Below are positions 42,601-51,900 of a stretch of 64,000 nt of DNA, one piece after another (the first letter of the stretch is position 1; every line of letters begins with the position of its first letter). Origin of the DNA: an uncultured Prevotella sp. (lineage in GTDB: Bacteria > Bacteroidota > Bacteroidia > Bacteroidales > Bacteroidaceae); contig CABUXJ010000004.1 of assembly GCA_902495455.1 (NCBI GenBank), forward strand, positions 1 through 64,000, given 5' to 3'. Below the pieces are notes generated by a model. That model worked only from the letters and a program-made list of their open reading frames with translations. It was not told where the DNA came from and did no database searches. The position numbers and the translations under genes were made by a program.

Positions 42601-43593
42601 ATGGCGATATTAGCATTTCAAAAACCTGATAAAGTCGTAATGTTGGAGGCCAACGACAAGTTCGGCAAGTTCGAATTCCGTCCGTTGGAGCCTGGCTTCG
42701 GAGTTACAATCGGTAACTCCCTGCGCCGCATTCTTCTTTCATCGCTCGAAGGCTATGCCATCAACACAATCCGCATTGCGGGTGTTGAGCATGAGTTTTC
42801 ATCAGTATCCGGTGTGAAGGAGGATGTAACCAACATGATCTTGAATCTCAAGCAGGTTAGATTCAAGCAAGTTGTAGAAGAGTTCGAGAACGAAAAAGTC
42901 AGTATCACTGTTGAGAACACCACAGAGTTCAAGGCCGGTGATATTGGTAAGTATCTGACTGGATTTGAAGTGTTAAACCCGGATTTAGTGATTTGTCATT
43001 TAGACTCCAAGGCTTCAATGCAGATTGATCTTACCATTAACAAAGGTCGCGGATACGTGCCCGCAGATGAAAATCGCGAGTTCTGCACTGATGTGAACGT
43101 AATTCCAATCGATTCTATTTACACTCCTATCCGTAACGTGAAATACTCTGTCGAGCCCTATCGTGTCGAGCAGAAGACCGACTACGACAAGCTCGTCATC
43201 GAAGTCACAACGGATGGTTCCATACACCCGAAGGACGCGCTGAAAGAAGCTGCGAAGATCCTCATCTACCACTTCATGCTCTTCTCTGACGAGAAGATAG
43301 CCCTCGAGAATACAGACATCGACGGCAATCAGGAGTTTGATGAGGAGGTGTTGCACATGCGCCAGCTGCTCAAGACCCGTCTCGTCGACATGAACCTCAG
43401 CGTTCGTGCTCTCAACTGCCTCAAGGCAGCTGACGTCGACACTCTTGGCGATCTGGTACAGTACAACAAGACCGACCTCTTGAAGTTCCGCAACTTCGGT
43501 AAGAAATCGCTCACTGAGCTTGATGATTTGCTCGAGAGTCTGAATCTGTCGTTTGGAACCGACATCTCTAAGTACAAATTAGATAAAGAATAA
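42601..43593 (+). CDS. rpoA: RNA polymerase alpha subunit
   Basis: 330 residues. N-terminal dimerisation domain with LEPGFGVTIGNSLRRILLSS and IPIDSIYTPIRNVKYSV; C-terminal domain with LSVRALNCLKAADVDTLGDL and LLKFRNFGKKSLTELDD, which contacts activators and DNA. Starts 12 bases after rpsD. Confidence 0.98.
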   Translation: MAILAFQKPDKVVMLEANDKFGKFEFRPLEPGFGVTIGNSLRRILLSSLEGYAINTIRIAGVEHEFSSVSGVKEDVTNMILNLKQVRFKQVVEEFENEKVSITVENTTEFKAGDIGKYLTGFEVLNPDLVICHLDSKASMQIDLTINKGRGYVPADENREFCTDVNVIPIDSIYTPIRNVKYSVEPYRVEQKTDYDKLVIEVTTDGSIHPKDALKEAAKILIYHFMLFSDEKIALENTDIDGNQEFDEEVLHMRQLLKTRLVDMNLSVRALNCLKAADVDTLGDLVQYNKTDLLKFRNFGKKSLTELDDLLESLNLSFGTDISKYKLDKE

Positions 43594-43598
43594 CAAAA

Positions 43599-44090
43599 AT
43601 GAGACACAATAAGAAATTCAACCATCTGGGTCGTACTGCATCTCACCGTGAGGCCATGCTCGCAAACATGGCAATCTCGCTGATTATGCACAAAAGAATC
43701 ACTACGACCGTTGCCAAGGCCAAAGCCTTGAAGAAGTATGTCGAGCCTCTGATTACACGTTCTAAGGACGACTCAACCAACTCACGCCGTGTAGTTTTCC
43801 GTTATCTTCAGAACAAGTTCGCTCTGAAGGAACTCTTCGGAGAAGTGGCAGCAAAGGTTGGCGACCGTCCTGGTGGCTACACCCGCATCATCAAGCTCGG
43901 CACACGCCAGGGTGATGCTGCTCCCATCTGCTTCATCGAGCTCGTTGACTTCGACGAGAACATGGCCAAGACTGCAACGAAGAAGAAGGCTACACGCCGC
44001 TCTCGCAAGTCTACAAAGGCAGAGGCAGCCGAGGCTGAAGCTCCCGCAGCAGAGACAACTGCAGTAGAGGAAGCTCCTAAGGCTGAATAA
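43599..44090 (+). CDS. rplQ: 50S ribosomal protein L17
   Basis: 163 residues. Core MRHNKKFNHLGRTASHREAM and GGYTRIIKLGTRQGDAAPIC; the last 45 residues are an Ala/Glu/Lys-rich extension (TKAEAAEAEAPAAETTAVEE) common in Bacteroidetes. Last gene of the ribosomal series, directly followed by a terminator. Confidence 0.97.
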   Translation: MRHNKKFNHLGRTASHREAMLANMAISLIMHKRITTTVAKAKALKKYVEPLITRSKDDSTNSRRVVFRYLQNKFALKELFGEVAAKVGDRPGGYTRIIKLGTRQGDAAPICFIELVDFDENMAKTATKKKATRRSRKSTKAEAAEAEAPAAETTAVEEAPKAE

Positions 44091-44113
44091 ACAGAATTTT
44101 TGCTGAATTCGAT

Positions 44114-44149
44114 AAAAAGTCCGACCGCTATTCCGGCCGGACTTTTTTT
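44114..44149 (+). terminator. Terminator of ribosomal super-operon
   Basis: AAAAAGTCCG (44114-44123) pairs with CGGACTTTTT, with a further GC-rich inner stem, and ends in seven T. The first strong T-tailed hairpin after the fusA-rpsJ hairpin. Confidence 0.9.
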
Positions 44150-44170
44150 GTACTTTCTCCTCTCCTCATG

Positions 44171-44779
44171 TCATCCGAACATGATCACCCGCTCCTCCGC
44201 AGGCAGGAAAGTCTTGTGGAGCATGTCTTCGGCGGGTGAGCCGAAAGGCATCTGGGCAATCAGCTCCCATGCTCCGCTGATGTTCCACTCCTTGCGCACG
44301 GCACAGTCGATGATCGGGTTGTAGTGCTGCAAGGACGCCCCGAAGCCCATGTCCTCCAGCATGGTCCACACGGCCAGCTGGTGCATGCCCGAGGTATGCT
44401 GTGACCAGGTGGGGAAACGGTCACGGTACAACGGATTTTCGCGTTGCAGCTGAGTCACGACCGTACGGTCTTCATAAAACAAAACCGTGCCGTATCCCGA
44501 ACGGAAACCGTTGTCAATCTTTCTTTCCGTGCCTCTGATAGCCTCCGGCGATACGATTTTCTTCAGTTCCGTTTTCACTATGTCCCACAGCCTCCGGTGA
44601 TGCTCGCCGAGCAAGAGCACCATGCGTGTGGACTGAGAGTTGAATGCTGACGGCACGTGCATGATCACCTTGTTCAGCATTTCCACAATATCCTTGTCGC
44701 TCACCGGCGACTTGTCCCACAGTCTGTAATAGCTTCTGCGGTTCTCCAATGCTTCCAGAAAACTTCTCTTCATAATCAT
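44171..44779 (-). CDS. Nitroreductase family protein
   Basis: 202 residues (200 if the second ATG at 44773, giving MKRSFLEALENRR, is used). An FMN-dependent nitroreductase: SFLEALENRRSYYRL binds FMN phosphate, PSAFNSQSTRMVLL follows, and EDMGFGASLQHYN with FGSPAE near the end are typical of the short HBN/YdgI-like group. Cytoplasmic; natural substrate unknown, probably quinones or nitroaromatics with NAD(P)H. Convergent with rplQ across the terminator. Confidence 0.9.
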   Translation of the reverse strand: MIMKRSFLEALENRRSYYRLWDKSPVSDKDIVEMLNKVIMHVPSAFNSQSTRMVLLLGEHHRRLWDIVKTELKKIVSPEAIRGTERKIDNGFRSGYGTVLFYEDRTVVTQLQRENPLYRDRFPTWSQHTSGMHQLAVWTMLEDMGFGASLQHYNPIIDCAVRKEWNISGAWELIAQMPFGSPAEDMLHKTFLPAEERVIMFG

Positions 44780-44802
44780 ACGTCTTTAGGGGGTTAACGC
44801 CA

Positions 44803-44831
44803 CAAATATAGTCATTCTCCGCCATAATCAA
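44803..44831 (-). promoter_or_regulatory. Promoter of nitroreductase gene
   Basis: On the minus strand TTG (44829-44831), 18 bases, TATATTTG (44803-44810), 24 bases before the start. Confidence 0.6.
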
Positions 44832-44899
44832 TCGCCGCCCCGCCATTCTGTAAGAATGTTTATGGGGTTTTAGGAATGTGTAATATAATAAATGTGAAG

Positions 44900-44940
44900 G
44901 CCCCACCCCGGCCCTCCCCAAGGGGAGGGTGGCTACGCGA
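44900..44940. repeat. CCCTCCCC/GGGGAGGG palindrome copy
   Basis: CCCGGCCCTCCCCAAGGGGA followed by GGGTGGCTACG. Near-identical sequence at 47694-47737 and inside rsmH (59861-59900). Confidence 0.75.
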
Positions 44941-44978
44941 TTGATATATGGGCATGTTGGTGATGTAGTGGGTATACT

Positions 44979-45041
44979 CCAAAGGAAGAGGGCGTATCAA
45001 AATGGACGTGGAATACATTTTGATACACCCTCTTCTTTTGG
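44979..45041. repeat. 26-bp hairpin with TTTTGATACACCCTC
   Basis: Arms 44979-45004 and 45016-45041 pair at 24 of 26 positions. The right arm contains TTTTGATACACCCTC, which recurs in the hairpin after the GH3 gene at 52037-52051. It lies downstream of the LRR gene and upstream of nothing obvious; possibly a terminator-like repeat. Confidence 0.65.
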
Positions 45042-45114
45042 TCAATCGTTATTCTTCCTGTTATGCCCGCAGCTTAGCTCGCAGCCGAGAGCATATTGAA
45101 GGTTCGTCTGTTCC

Positions 45115-46476
45115 TTATTTTCTTATCATCACTTTCTTTCCGTTTATGATGTTCAGTCCGGCTTTCGGAGCGTCAAGTCGACGGCCCTGCATGTCATATA
45201 TGAGGTTATCCGTATTACAGTCGTCAACCACTACTGTTTCTATTCCCGTTAAGTCCTTCTCCTGCAATCCCCAAAAGTTTTGCCAAACAGTTGCTTTTTG
45301 GTATGCCTCTAATGAACCTTTAGGAACATATACGTTCAAGTTCATATATTGAGCGTTCGTGAAATAAGCCGAACTGGGAACATTCGGAGGGGTCGGACTG
45401 TGAAGTGTTATTGCTTCAAGTTTATCTGAATACATTATATATTCTTGTATCTCTGTTATATTTTGTCCGAAAGTTATTTCAGTGATATTTCCTATGCAAT
45501 TATAAAATGGATGACGTCCATATGAGTTTTCTTTTTCATAAGACAGTTTTCTTCCTACATATAAACATTTTAGTGGACAATCATAGAAAAGCCCCTTGCC
45601 GAAATTAAATCTATCATATGTGTTATAACCCAAATCTAAAGTGTTCTCACCATCTTCTATGACTAACTTTTCCAACATGGAGCACTTTTCAAAAGCTGAG
45701 TTTTTGATACTATTGACGGAACTTGGAATACTTATATTTTTGAGACTTGTGCAATTTTTAAAAGCGGACTCTCCAATACTTTTGATAGAGTTGGGTATTG
45801 CTATATTTGTAAGACTAATACAATAATAAAATGCTAAATCCTCGATATTTTTAATAGAATTAGGTATTGTTACGCTTGTGAGATTAGAACAACCATAAAA
45901 TAGACTTTTTCCAATATAAGTTACTGAGTTAGGAATTATTACATTTGTGAGATTCTGACAACCCATAAAAGCCCCTATCCCAATATAAGTTACAGAGTTT
46001 GGTATTGTTATATTTGTGATGCCGGTGCCAGAAAAAGCATTCTGACCAATACTTTGGACGGTGTTGGGTATAGTTATATTTGTGAGATTGGAGCAGTTGC
46101 AAAATGCACACTCTGTAATATTTGTTAGGGAATTAGGTACTGTTATGTTTATGAGGTTTGAACAATCCATAAAAGCATAACTTCCAATGTTTGTTACCGA
46201 GTTCGGAATGTTCACGCTTGTGAGATTTGAGCACTTTTCAAATGCAGATGCTCCGATACTTATTACTGTTAATGTCCTATTATTATAAGTAACCTTTTCG
46301 GGAATAGTGATATCTCCCTCGTATTTCACATCTCCGTATGTGACACTACATGTCATATCTGTAAATGACTCAATATTATAATAAATGCCATTTACAGTGA
46401 TGTCATAGGCTGACACGCCGATACTGCCCAACAGACATGCCATTGTAAGCAGTGATTTCATAAGTTTTGTTTTCAT
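45115..46476 (-). CDS. BspA-like leucine-rich repeat surface protein
   Basis: 453 residues with a signal peptide (MKTKLMKSLLTMACLLGSIG, cut near SAY). From about residue 65 to 250 come about eight LRR_5/BspA repeats of 23 residues, each like AFxxCSNLTNITIPNSVTxI. A final segment (YDMQGRRLDAPKAGLNIING, then KKVMIRK) resembles the C-terminal sorting tail of secreted Bacteroidetes proteins. BspA-type LRRs in oral and gut Bacteroidales mediate adhesion. Strikingly AT-rich compared with the neighbours, suggesting horizontal origin or repeat expansion. Confidence 0.88.
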   Translation of the reverse strand: MKTKLMKSLLTMACLLGSIGVSAYDITVNGIYYNIESFTDMTCSVTYGDVKYEGDITIPEKVTYNNRTLTVISIGASAFEKCSNLTSVNIPNSVTNIGSYAFMDCSNLINITVPNSLTNITECAFCNCSNLTNITIPNTVQSIGQNAFSGTGITNITIPNSVTYIGIGAFMGCQNLTNVIIPNSVTYIGKSLFYGCSNLTSVTIPNSIKNIEDLAFYYCISLTNIAIPNSIKSIGESAFKNCTSLKNISIPSSVNSIKNSAFEKCSMLEKLVIEDGENTLDLGYNTYDRFNFGKGLFYDCPLKCLYVGRKLSYEKENSYGRHPFYNCIGNITEITFGQNITEIQEYIMYSDKLEAITLHSPTPPNVPSSAYFTNAQYMNLNVYVPKGSLEAYQKATVWQNFWGLQEKDLTGIETVVVDDCNTDNLIYDMQGRRLDAPKAGLNIINGKKVMIRK

Positions 46477-47045
46477 AAATTTATTGTTATTTTTTTTGAG
46501 TATTTCTGCAATAAATCTTTCTCACATTAAACTACAAAAAGTATTATTCTAATAATCTTTCTAATCCGGGATATTTAACATTCTTCCGCTTATCACGACC
46601 TCAATGTGTTCGCTTAATATAAAGAGCCGTTGCTATGTCCATGACAACATTTGGAATTTCTCTTCTTCCGGTTCGGCGCAGGTGGGGCATCTTGCTCTGT
46701 GACTGACGTCGACGGACAGAAGTCTGTCGTGTCTTTACAGAGTTTGAAAAACCAAAGAATCATCTGCAAAAATAATAAATAATTTTAGAAAGCACAAAAG
46801 TGATAAGAAAAAAGAAAACGGGCCGGAGAATATTGGGCTCATTCAGAGTCTCCGGGGGAATATTTGTATTTCATCGGGAGAGTGTCTAAAACATGTTCCG
46901 ACGTCGTATGTCAATCTCCTCTTCGCGGTCGTAAAATCTCATAATATAAATGTTTATATTTCTCACCCGTCTGCAAAGATGCGGAAACCATCCGATTGGC
47001 CAAGAAACTTGCGGGAAAAGATAGCGGGTGAGGAGTAGATGTGTG
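46477..47045. other. Intergenic, no gene seen
   Basis: About 570 AT-rich bases upstream of the LRR gene (minus strand). A short GACAGAAGTCTGTC palindrome near 46711 is the only structure noticed. No recognisable promoter. Confidence 0.4.
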
Positions 47046-47270
47046 CTATTGGTGTGGCCGTGTCTGTTCATCCCACTCAATGCAGAATTCGTCGACGAGA
47101 TATTTGTCGCTGCGGCAGTGTAGGTCGGCAATTCCGTCGTTTATCAGCCGGAATGTCACGGAGCGGTAGAAGCGGTCCATAGCCTCTTCCAATGGTATGT
47201 CTTGCTTGTCGGCGATGCCGGCAATGATGCGTGCATATTTCATCTGCAATATGGTCTGTCTTCCGTCCAT
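47046..47270 (-). CDS. Small protein, DUF3791-like (second of pair)
   Basis: 74 residues. KYARIIAGIADKQDIPLEEA, FYRSVTFRLINDGIADLHC and SDKYLVDEFCIEW give the helix-loop-helix layout seen in short proteins adjacent to DUF3791 genes. No signal peptide. It begins 37 bases after the gene at 47308-47523 on the same strand, so they form a pair. Function unknown; in other genomes such pairs lie beside DUF3990 genes and look toxin-antitoxin-like, but no DUF3990 gene is present. Confidence 0.55.
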   Translation of the reverse strand: MDGRQTILQMKYARIIAGIADKQDIPLEEAMDRFYRSVTFRLINDGIADLHCRSDKYLVDEFCIEWDEQTRPHQ

Positions 47271-47307
47271 GATTAGAGTTCTTCCGTATATGAAGCGTGA
47301 TAGACAA

Positions 47308-47523
47308 TCATTCGATTACTCCTTTCTCTTTCATGTAGGCCACGAGTTCGTCGACGATATAGCGTCCACTGTATGTGTGGAGCACATCGTATGCGGGGAT
47401 TATATATCCCATGAGTATGCCGGAGTCTTTCAGCTTCTGATAGACTGTCGGCTGGCTCATCTGCAGATGTTCTGCAAGGCTTCCGATGCAGTAGGTTGCG
47501 AAATCGAGTTGATTGAACGTCAT
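47308..47523 (-). CDS. DUF3791 family small protein
   Basis: 71 residues from MTFNQLDFATYCIGSLAEHL (ATG at 47523); a longer reading from 47691 has an unnatural start. TVYQKLKDSGILMGYIIPAY, DVLHTYSGRYIVDELVAYMK match the DUF3791 pattern. First of a two-gene unit. Function unknown. Confidence 0.7.
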   Translation of the reverse strand: MTFNQLDFATYCIGSLAEHLQMSQPTVYQKLKDSGILMGYIIPAYDVLHTYSGRYIVDELVAYMKEKGVIE

Positions 47524-47662
47524 GTCTTTGTTGTGTTTATGATTTATGATTGCTGCGATGATGGCGGGCTTTCTCATGTCTGAAAAGCAGATAGTGCAAA
47601 AATACGTCTTTTTTGTCATACGGCCAACTGGTAGGGTAGGAAATGAGATAAAAAACTGGCTC

Positions 47663-47737
47663 ATCCGGCATTTGGAGTGACACGTGCCCACGGCCCCACC
47701 CCGGCCCTCCCCAAGGGGAGGGTGCCTACGAGGTGAA
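47663..47737. repeat. Palindrome-family copy with flanking repeat
   Basis: CCGGCATTTGGAGTGACA (from 47665) is related to the outer arms of the inverted repeat at 48435-48559. It runs into CCGGCCCTCCCC...GAGGTGAA (47701-47737), 37 bases identical to 59864-59900 in rsmH. Confidence 0.7.
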
Positions 47738-47990
47738 GGGAATTGTAGGGGCGTTGCACGGTTTTAAACATGATAAATGCTTACAAAATCGTGTTCGGGA
47801 AAATGTTTGAAGATTTGCGTTTTTGAGAGCAATAGGGGCCTTAAAGGATCTGACGGCCCCCTCCGGCTCCCCCAAAGGGGAGAGACCTGCGGCTTCAAAC
47901 AACCCTTTAAGGGCCCCGCGGCTTTTCATTTTTGCAAAAGTCGGCTGGTTTTTGATTGCTGTTTTGGAGTCAAAAAGCGGGTCTTGTCGA

Positions 47991-48100
47991 GCAATGGGGC
48001 CCCCGCGGGGTTGCAACGAGCACGCCGCCATGTTGCAACGGCGGCCCCGTTAGGATGCAATAGCAGCCCCGTTGCAGAGCAAGGAGGGCCTCGCGGGACC
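47991..48100. repeat. 22-bp-period GC-rich array, copy 2
   Basis: Units begin at 47991, 48013, 48035, 48057 and 48079, each starting GCAACG, GCAATG or similar and spaced exactly 22 bp. Related to the arrays at 25276 and 58640. Confidence 0.75.
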
Positions 48101-48434
48101 CTACCTCGGTCCTCCTCAAGGGGAGGGAAAGCTGACACTGTTCGTAATCAGCTGAGAATGAACATGTTGAAAAAACGGTAGTTTTTCGCCGAAAAAACGA
48201 CCCGATTTTGACCGTCGCGAGATTTGAAAATTTGGGAGCGAGGCGGAGATTTTTTTGAAAGTGTGGCCGGATTTCGGCCTTAAATTCAGAATTAATTTGA
48301 CAATGGATGTGTATTTTAAACGCAAAGGCCGCAAAGCCGCAAAGATGGCGCCGCCGCGCATACGGAAGAACGCAAAGGCATGACTGACGTCATGCGCTAC
48401 GCCGTTTTGAGGATGTTGACAGCAAGTAGGTACA

Positions 48435-48559
48435 TCCGACATTTGGAGCGAAAGGTAGGGATATATTCTTGTATTTGTCCGCAAACAAAAATGTATACCG
48501 ATATATAGCTTGCGGACAAATACAAGAATATATCCCTACCTGTCACTCCAAATGTCGGA
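48435..48559. repeat. Inverted repeat with 50-bp arms
   Basis: Arms 48435-48484 and 48510-48559 are complementary at 48 of 50 positions, spacer 25. Could fold into a very stable cruciform or be a MITE-like element. The outer 20 bases recur singly at 47665. Confidence 0.8.
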
Positions 48560-48728
48560 TAACACCAATTCGTGAATACACTCCCCTTGTCGAGGTTCGG
48601 GGTGAGGCCTTGTGCTCCAAAGTCCCGGAGTGGTTTTTATTGCGATTGTTGGTGGAAGAGCGTGGTGTTTGACAAAAGTCAACCTTAGTTAACATAAATT
48701 TTCCACCACACGGTTGCTTTTTTTGCAC

Positions 48729-48736
48729 TACCTTTG
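48729..48736 (+). promoter_or_regulatory. Promoter -7 box upstream of GH3 gene
   Basis: TACCTTTG, about 195 bases before the GH3 start. The -33 element is not clear. If used, the long hairpin at 48813-48884 lies in the mRNA leader. Confidence 0.45.
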
Positions 48737-48812
48737 CATGAGGTAGGCACATGCCGCTTGCATTGACGACTACAATCAATAATACCAAGTATGTTGCAAC
48801 AATTAGTTTATA

Positions 48813-48884
48813 TTTTGAACACAGAGACACTTCAGACACAGAGTTATATTTTCCTCTGTGTCTGAAGTGTCTCTGTGTTCAAAA
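48813..48884. repeat. Perfect 31-bp hairpin in GH3 leader
   Basis: Arms 48813-48843 and 48854-48884 are perfectly complementary (core GAACACAGAGACACTTCAGA), loop of 10. It ends 47 bases before the GH3 ATG. The ACACAGAGACAC motif resembles short repeats scattered in Bacteroidales genomes. Confidence 0.85.
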
Positions 48885-48931
48885 AACTTATTGTAAAGTA
48901 ATAATGAATACTTACTTAAAACATAAATATC

Positions 48932-51900
48932 ATGACCAAGAAAAAACTGTTTTTAACGAACGTCCTCGTGTGCGCGTTTGCCGGGCTGGCTGCTCCGGCC
49001 GTAGCACAGGATGTGGCCAAGTATCCGTGGCTGGACACCTCGAAGAGTTTTCATGAACGTGCCGTGCTGCTCTGCAAGGAACTGACACTGCAGGAGAAGG
49101 TTGACCAGCTGGGCAATCTCGTCTCCAGTCCGGTCGTGCGCGACGGTGTGACCATACTGCCGAGCTATCAGTACTGGAACGAGGCCATCCACGGTGTGGC
49201 ACGTTCGGGTGCGGCCACGAGCTTCCCGGAGTCGAAGGCCATGTCGTCGACGTGGGACCGTCAGCTCATCTACGACTGCGCCAACGCCGTCTCGGACGAG
49301 GCCCGCATCTACTATCTGAACAAGAACAAGGGGCTCAACTACTGGAGCCCGACCATCAATATGGCCCGCGACCCGCGCTGGGGACGTGAGGAGGAGAACT
49401 ATGGCGAGGACCCGTTTCTGGCCGGAGAGCTCGCCGTACAGTTCATCCGCGCCTTCCAGGGCGAGCAGACTGCGGAAAATCCCTATCTGAAGCTCGTCGC
49501 CTGTGCCAAGCACTATGCCGCCAACAACTATGAGCAGGGACGCCACAGTTGCACGTCGTTTGTGACGGAACGGAACATGCGCGAGTATTATCTGCCGGCC
49601 TTTGAGGCTTGTGTGCGCCGTGGAGGTGTGAAGAGCATCATGTCGGCCTACAACGCCTTCTCCATCGATATCATGAAGGATGTCAACGGCGTCGGTCTCG
49701 GCCCGTCGACGGGCAGCTATAAGGGCTACGGCGGTCTGCCGTGTTCGGCCAACAAGATGCTGCTCACGGACATTCTGCGCAAGGAGTGGGGATTTGACGG
49801 ATATGTGACGTCCGACTGTGCCGCCGTCTCCGACATCCACCGTGCCGCCAAACACACGTTCTTCGGCAGCTACGACGCCAACGACCCCGAACAGGTCAGT
49901 CTGATGGAAGCCCGTTCGGCGTCTATGTGTCTGAAGGCCGGACTGAACACCAACTGTGAGTTCATGAACCAGACCTCCGTGCTCCAGCGCGCGGGAGTCA
50001 ATGCCGCCAATCCGGAATTTGCCGCAAAGGACAATATGGGATATGTCGGCGTGACCGAAGAGGACATCGACAACGCCCTGATACCGATGCTGGAGACACG
50101 TTTTGCGCTCGGTGAGTTTGAGAAGGACCGCTGCCCGTGGAACAACGTTGCCAACACTTTAGAGAGCGAGGCCAACCAGGCTATGGCATTGAAGGCCGCC
50201 CGCGAGGCCATCACGCTGATGAAGAACGACGGCGGGCTGCTCCCCATCACGACCGACAAGAAGGTGGCGCTCATCGGTCCGTATGCCAACCAGATCATGC
50301 TCGGTGACTATTCGGGCACTCCGACATACACCGTCACGCCATACGAGGCCTTCTCGAAGAAGCTCGGTTTTGAACTGAGCAGCGACACGCGCACGTCAAA
50401 CATCCAGGCCGTGCCTTTCGACGAGGCTGTCGTGTCGAAACGCGGTGCCGCCAGCAACGACAAGGGCAACGGCAATCTGGAGAACACCGCTCCCGGCGAC
50501 ATATTCCTCTATCGCAATGTCGACTTCGGTGAGCACGGCTGTACCAATTTCGAGATGTCCTGCGGAGCAAAGAACACAGGTCTCGGTTCGGTCAGCTTCA
50601 TCCTCGACTCGCAGGACGGCACGCCCTTCCTGACCGTCGACAACAAGGAGACGGGCTCATGGACAAAGTGGGCCACGGTCACGGCTACGGTCGACCCGGC
50701 CGTGGTCAACGGCAAGCATGACCTCTACGTGAAGTTCAGCGGAACCAACAGCTATGTCGGCAACTATCTCTACTTCAACTTCTGGAATCCCGACTACGAG
50801 CAGATCCCGCCGATAGAGACCCAGGGCCCGCTCTTCCTATGCGAGACGTCGGCCAACGTCAACACCCGCGCACCGCAGAACATGATCGACCGCGCCGTCG
50901 AGGTGGCCAAGCGTGCCGATGTCGTCATCTTCCTCGGTGGAACCAACTTCGACAAACCCGACGACCATGCCACCGGCACGGAGAGCCACGACCGCTTCCT
51001 CATCACCCTGCCCGGAAACCAGGAGGAGGTGCTCAAGGCTGTCTATGCGGCCAATCCGAACATCGTGCTCGTGCTCGAGACCGGTTCGTCAATGGACATC
51101 TCGTGGGCCAAGGCCAACCTGCCGGCCATCATGGAGGCATGGTATGGCGGACAAGCACAGGGTCAGGCCATCTGCGACGTCATCTACGGCGACGTCAATC
51201 CGTCGGGCAAGCTGACTTCGACGTGGTATAACAGCATCGACGAGCTGCCTAACGCCACCGACTCCAAGTTCGGACGCAACGGTCTGATGGAATATAACAT
51301 CGACGAGTGGGGATATACCTATATGTACTACGGCAAGTCGAAGCATCAGAAGCAGGCCGCCGCGCCGATGTTCCCCTTCGGCTTCGGTCTGTCGTACACC
51401 ACGTTCGAGTATGCCGACATGAACCTCAGCCGCCAGACGATTGCCAAAGACCAAATTGTCGATGTCGTGGCAACGGTCAAGAACACGGGCACACGTGACG
51501 GAGCGGAGGTCGTCCAGCTCTACGCCAACTTCAACGGCCGCGGCAACAACGCCAACCTCAACAAGCGCCTCGTGGGCTTCGAGCGTGTCGAGCTGAAGGC
51601 CGGTGAGAGCAAGACCGTGACCATCCCCGTCAGCTACGCGCAGCTCAGCTACTTCAACGAGACGGCCCACAACTATCAGGTGGACGGCGGTACGGTGACG
51701 CTGGAGCTTGCCGCATCATCTGCCGACGTGCGCCTCACAGCCGACCTCAACGCCACGGCCGGCGTTGCCAAGGAGACATATATCTCGGAAAATGAGAGCA
51801 GCATTGAAACCGTTAAGACCGCTGCGTCGCTCAAATCGACCGACCACGTCTATTCGGTGATGGGCGCATACGTCTGCCCGGCGTCGGAATATGACAGTCT

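Larger units (their letters stand above)
47578..48728. other. Repeat-rich intergenic region
   Basis: About 1.15 kb with no credible gene: open frames run across repeats. Contains palindrome-family copies (47694-47737, about 47862-47885, about 48103-48126), a 22-bp array, a CGCAAAGGCCGCAAAG-like short tandem (about 48321-48346) and a 125-bp inverted structure. Confidence 0.65.

Noticed and set aside
47726..48181. Opposed frames of 101-134 aa across the repeat region
   Set aside because: Both are made mostly of palindrome and 22-bp repeat sequence.
48953..49855. 300-aa open frame on the minus strand
   Set aside because: Antisense shadow of the GH3 gene; His/Val/Arg-rich composition typical of reversed codons.
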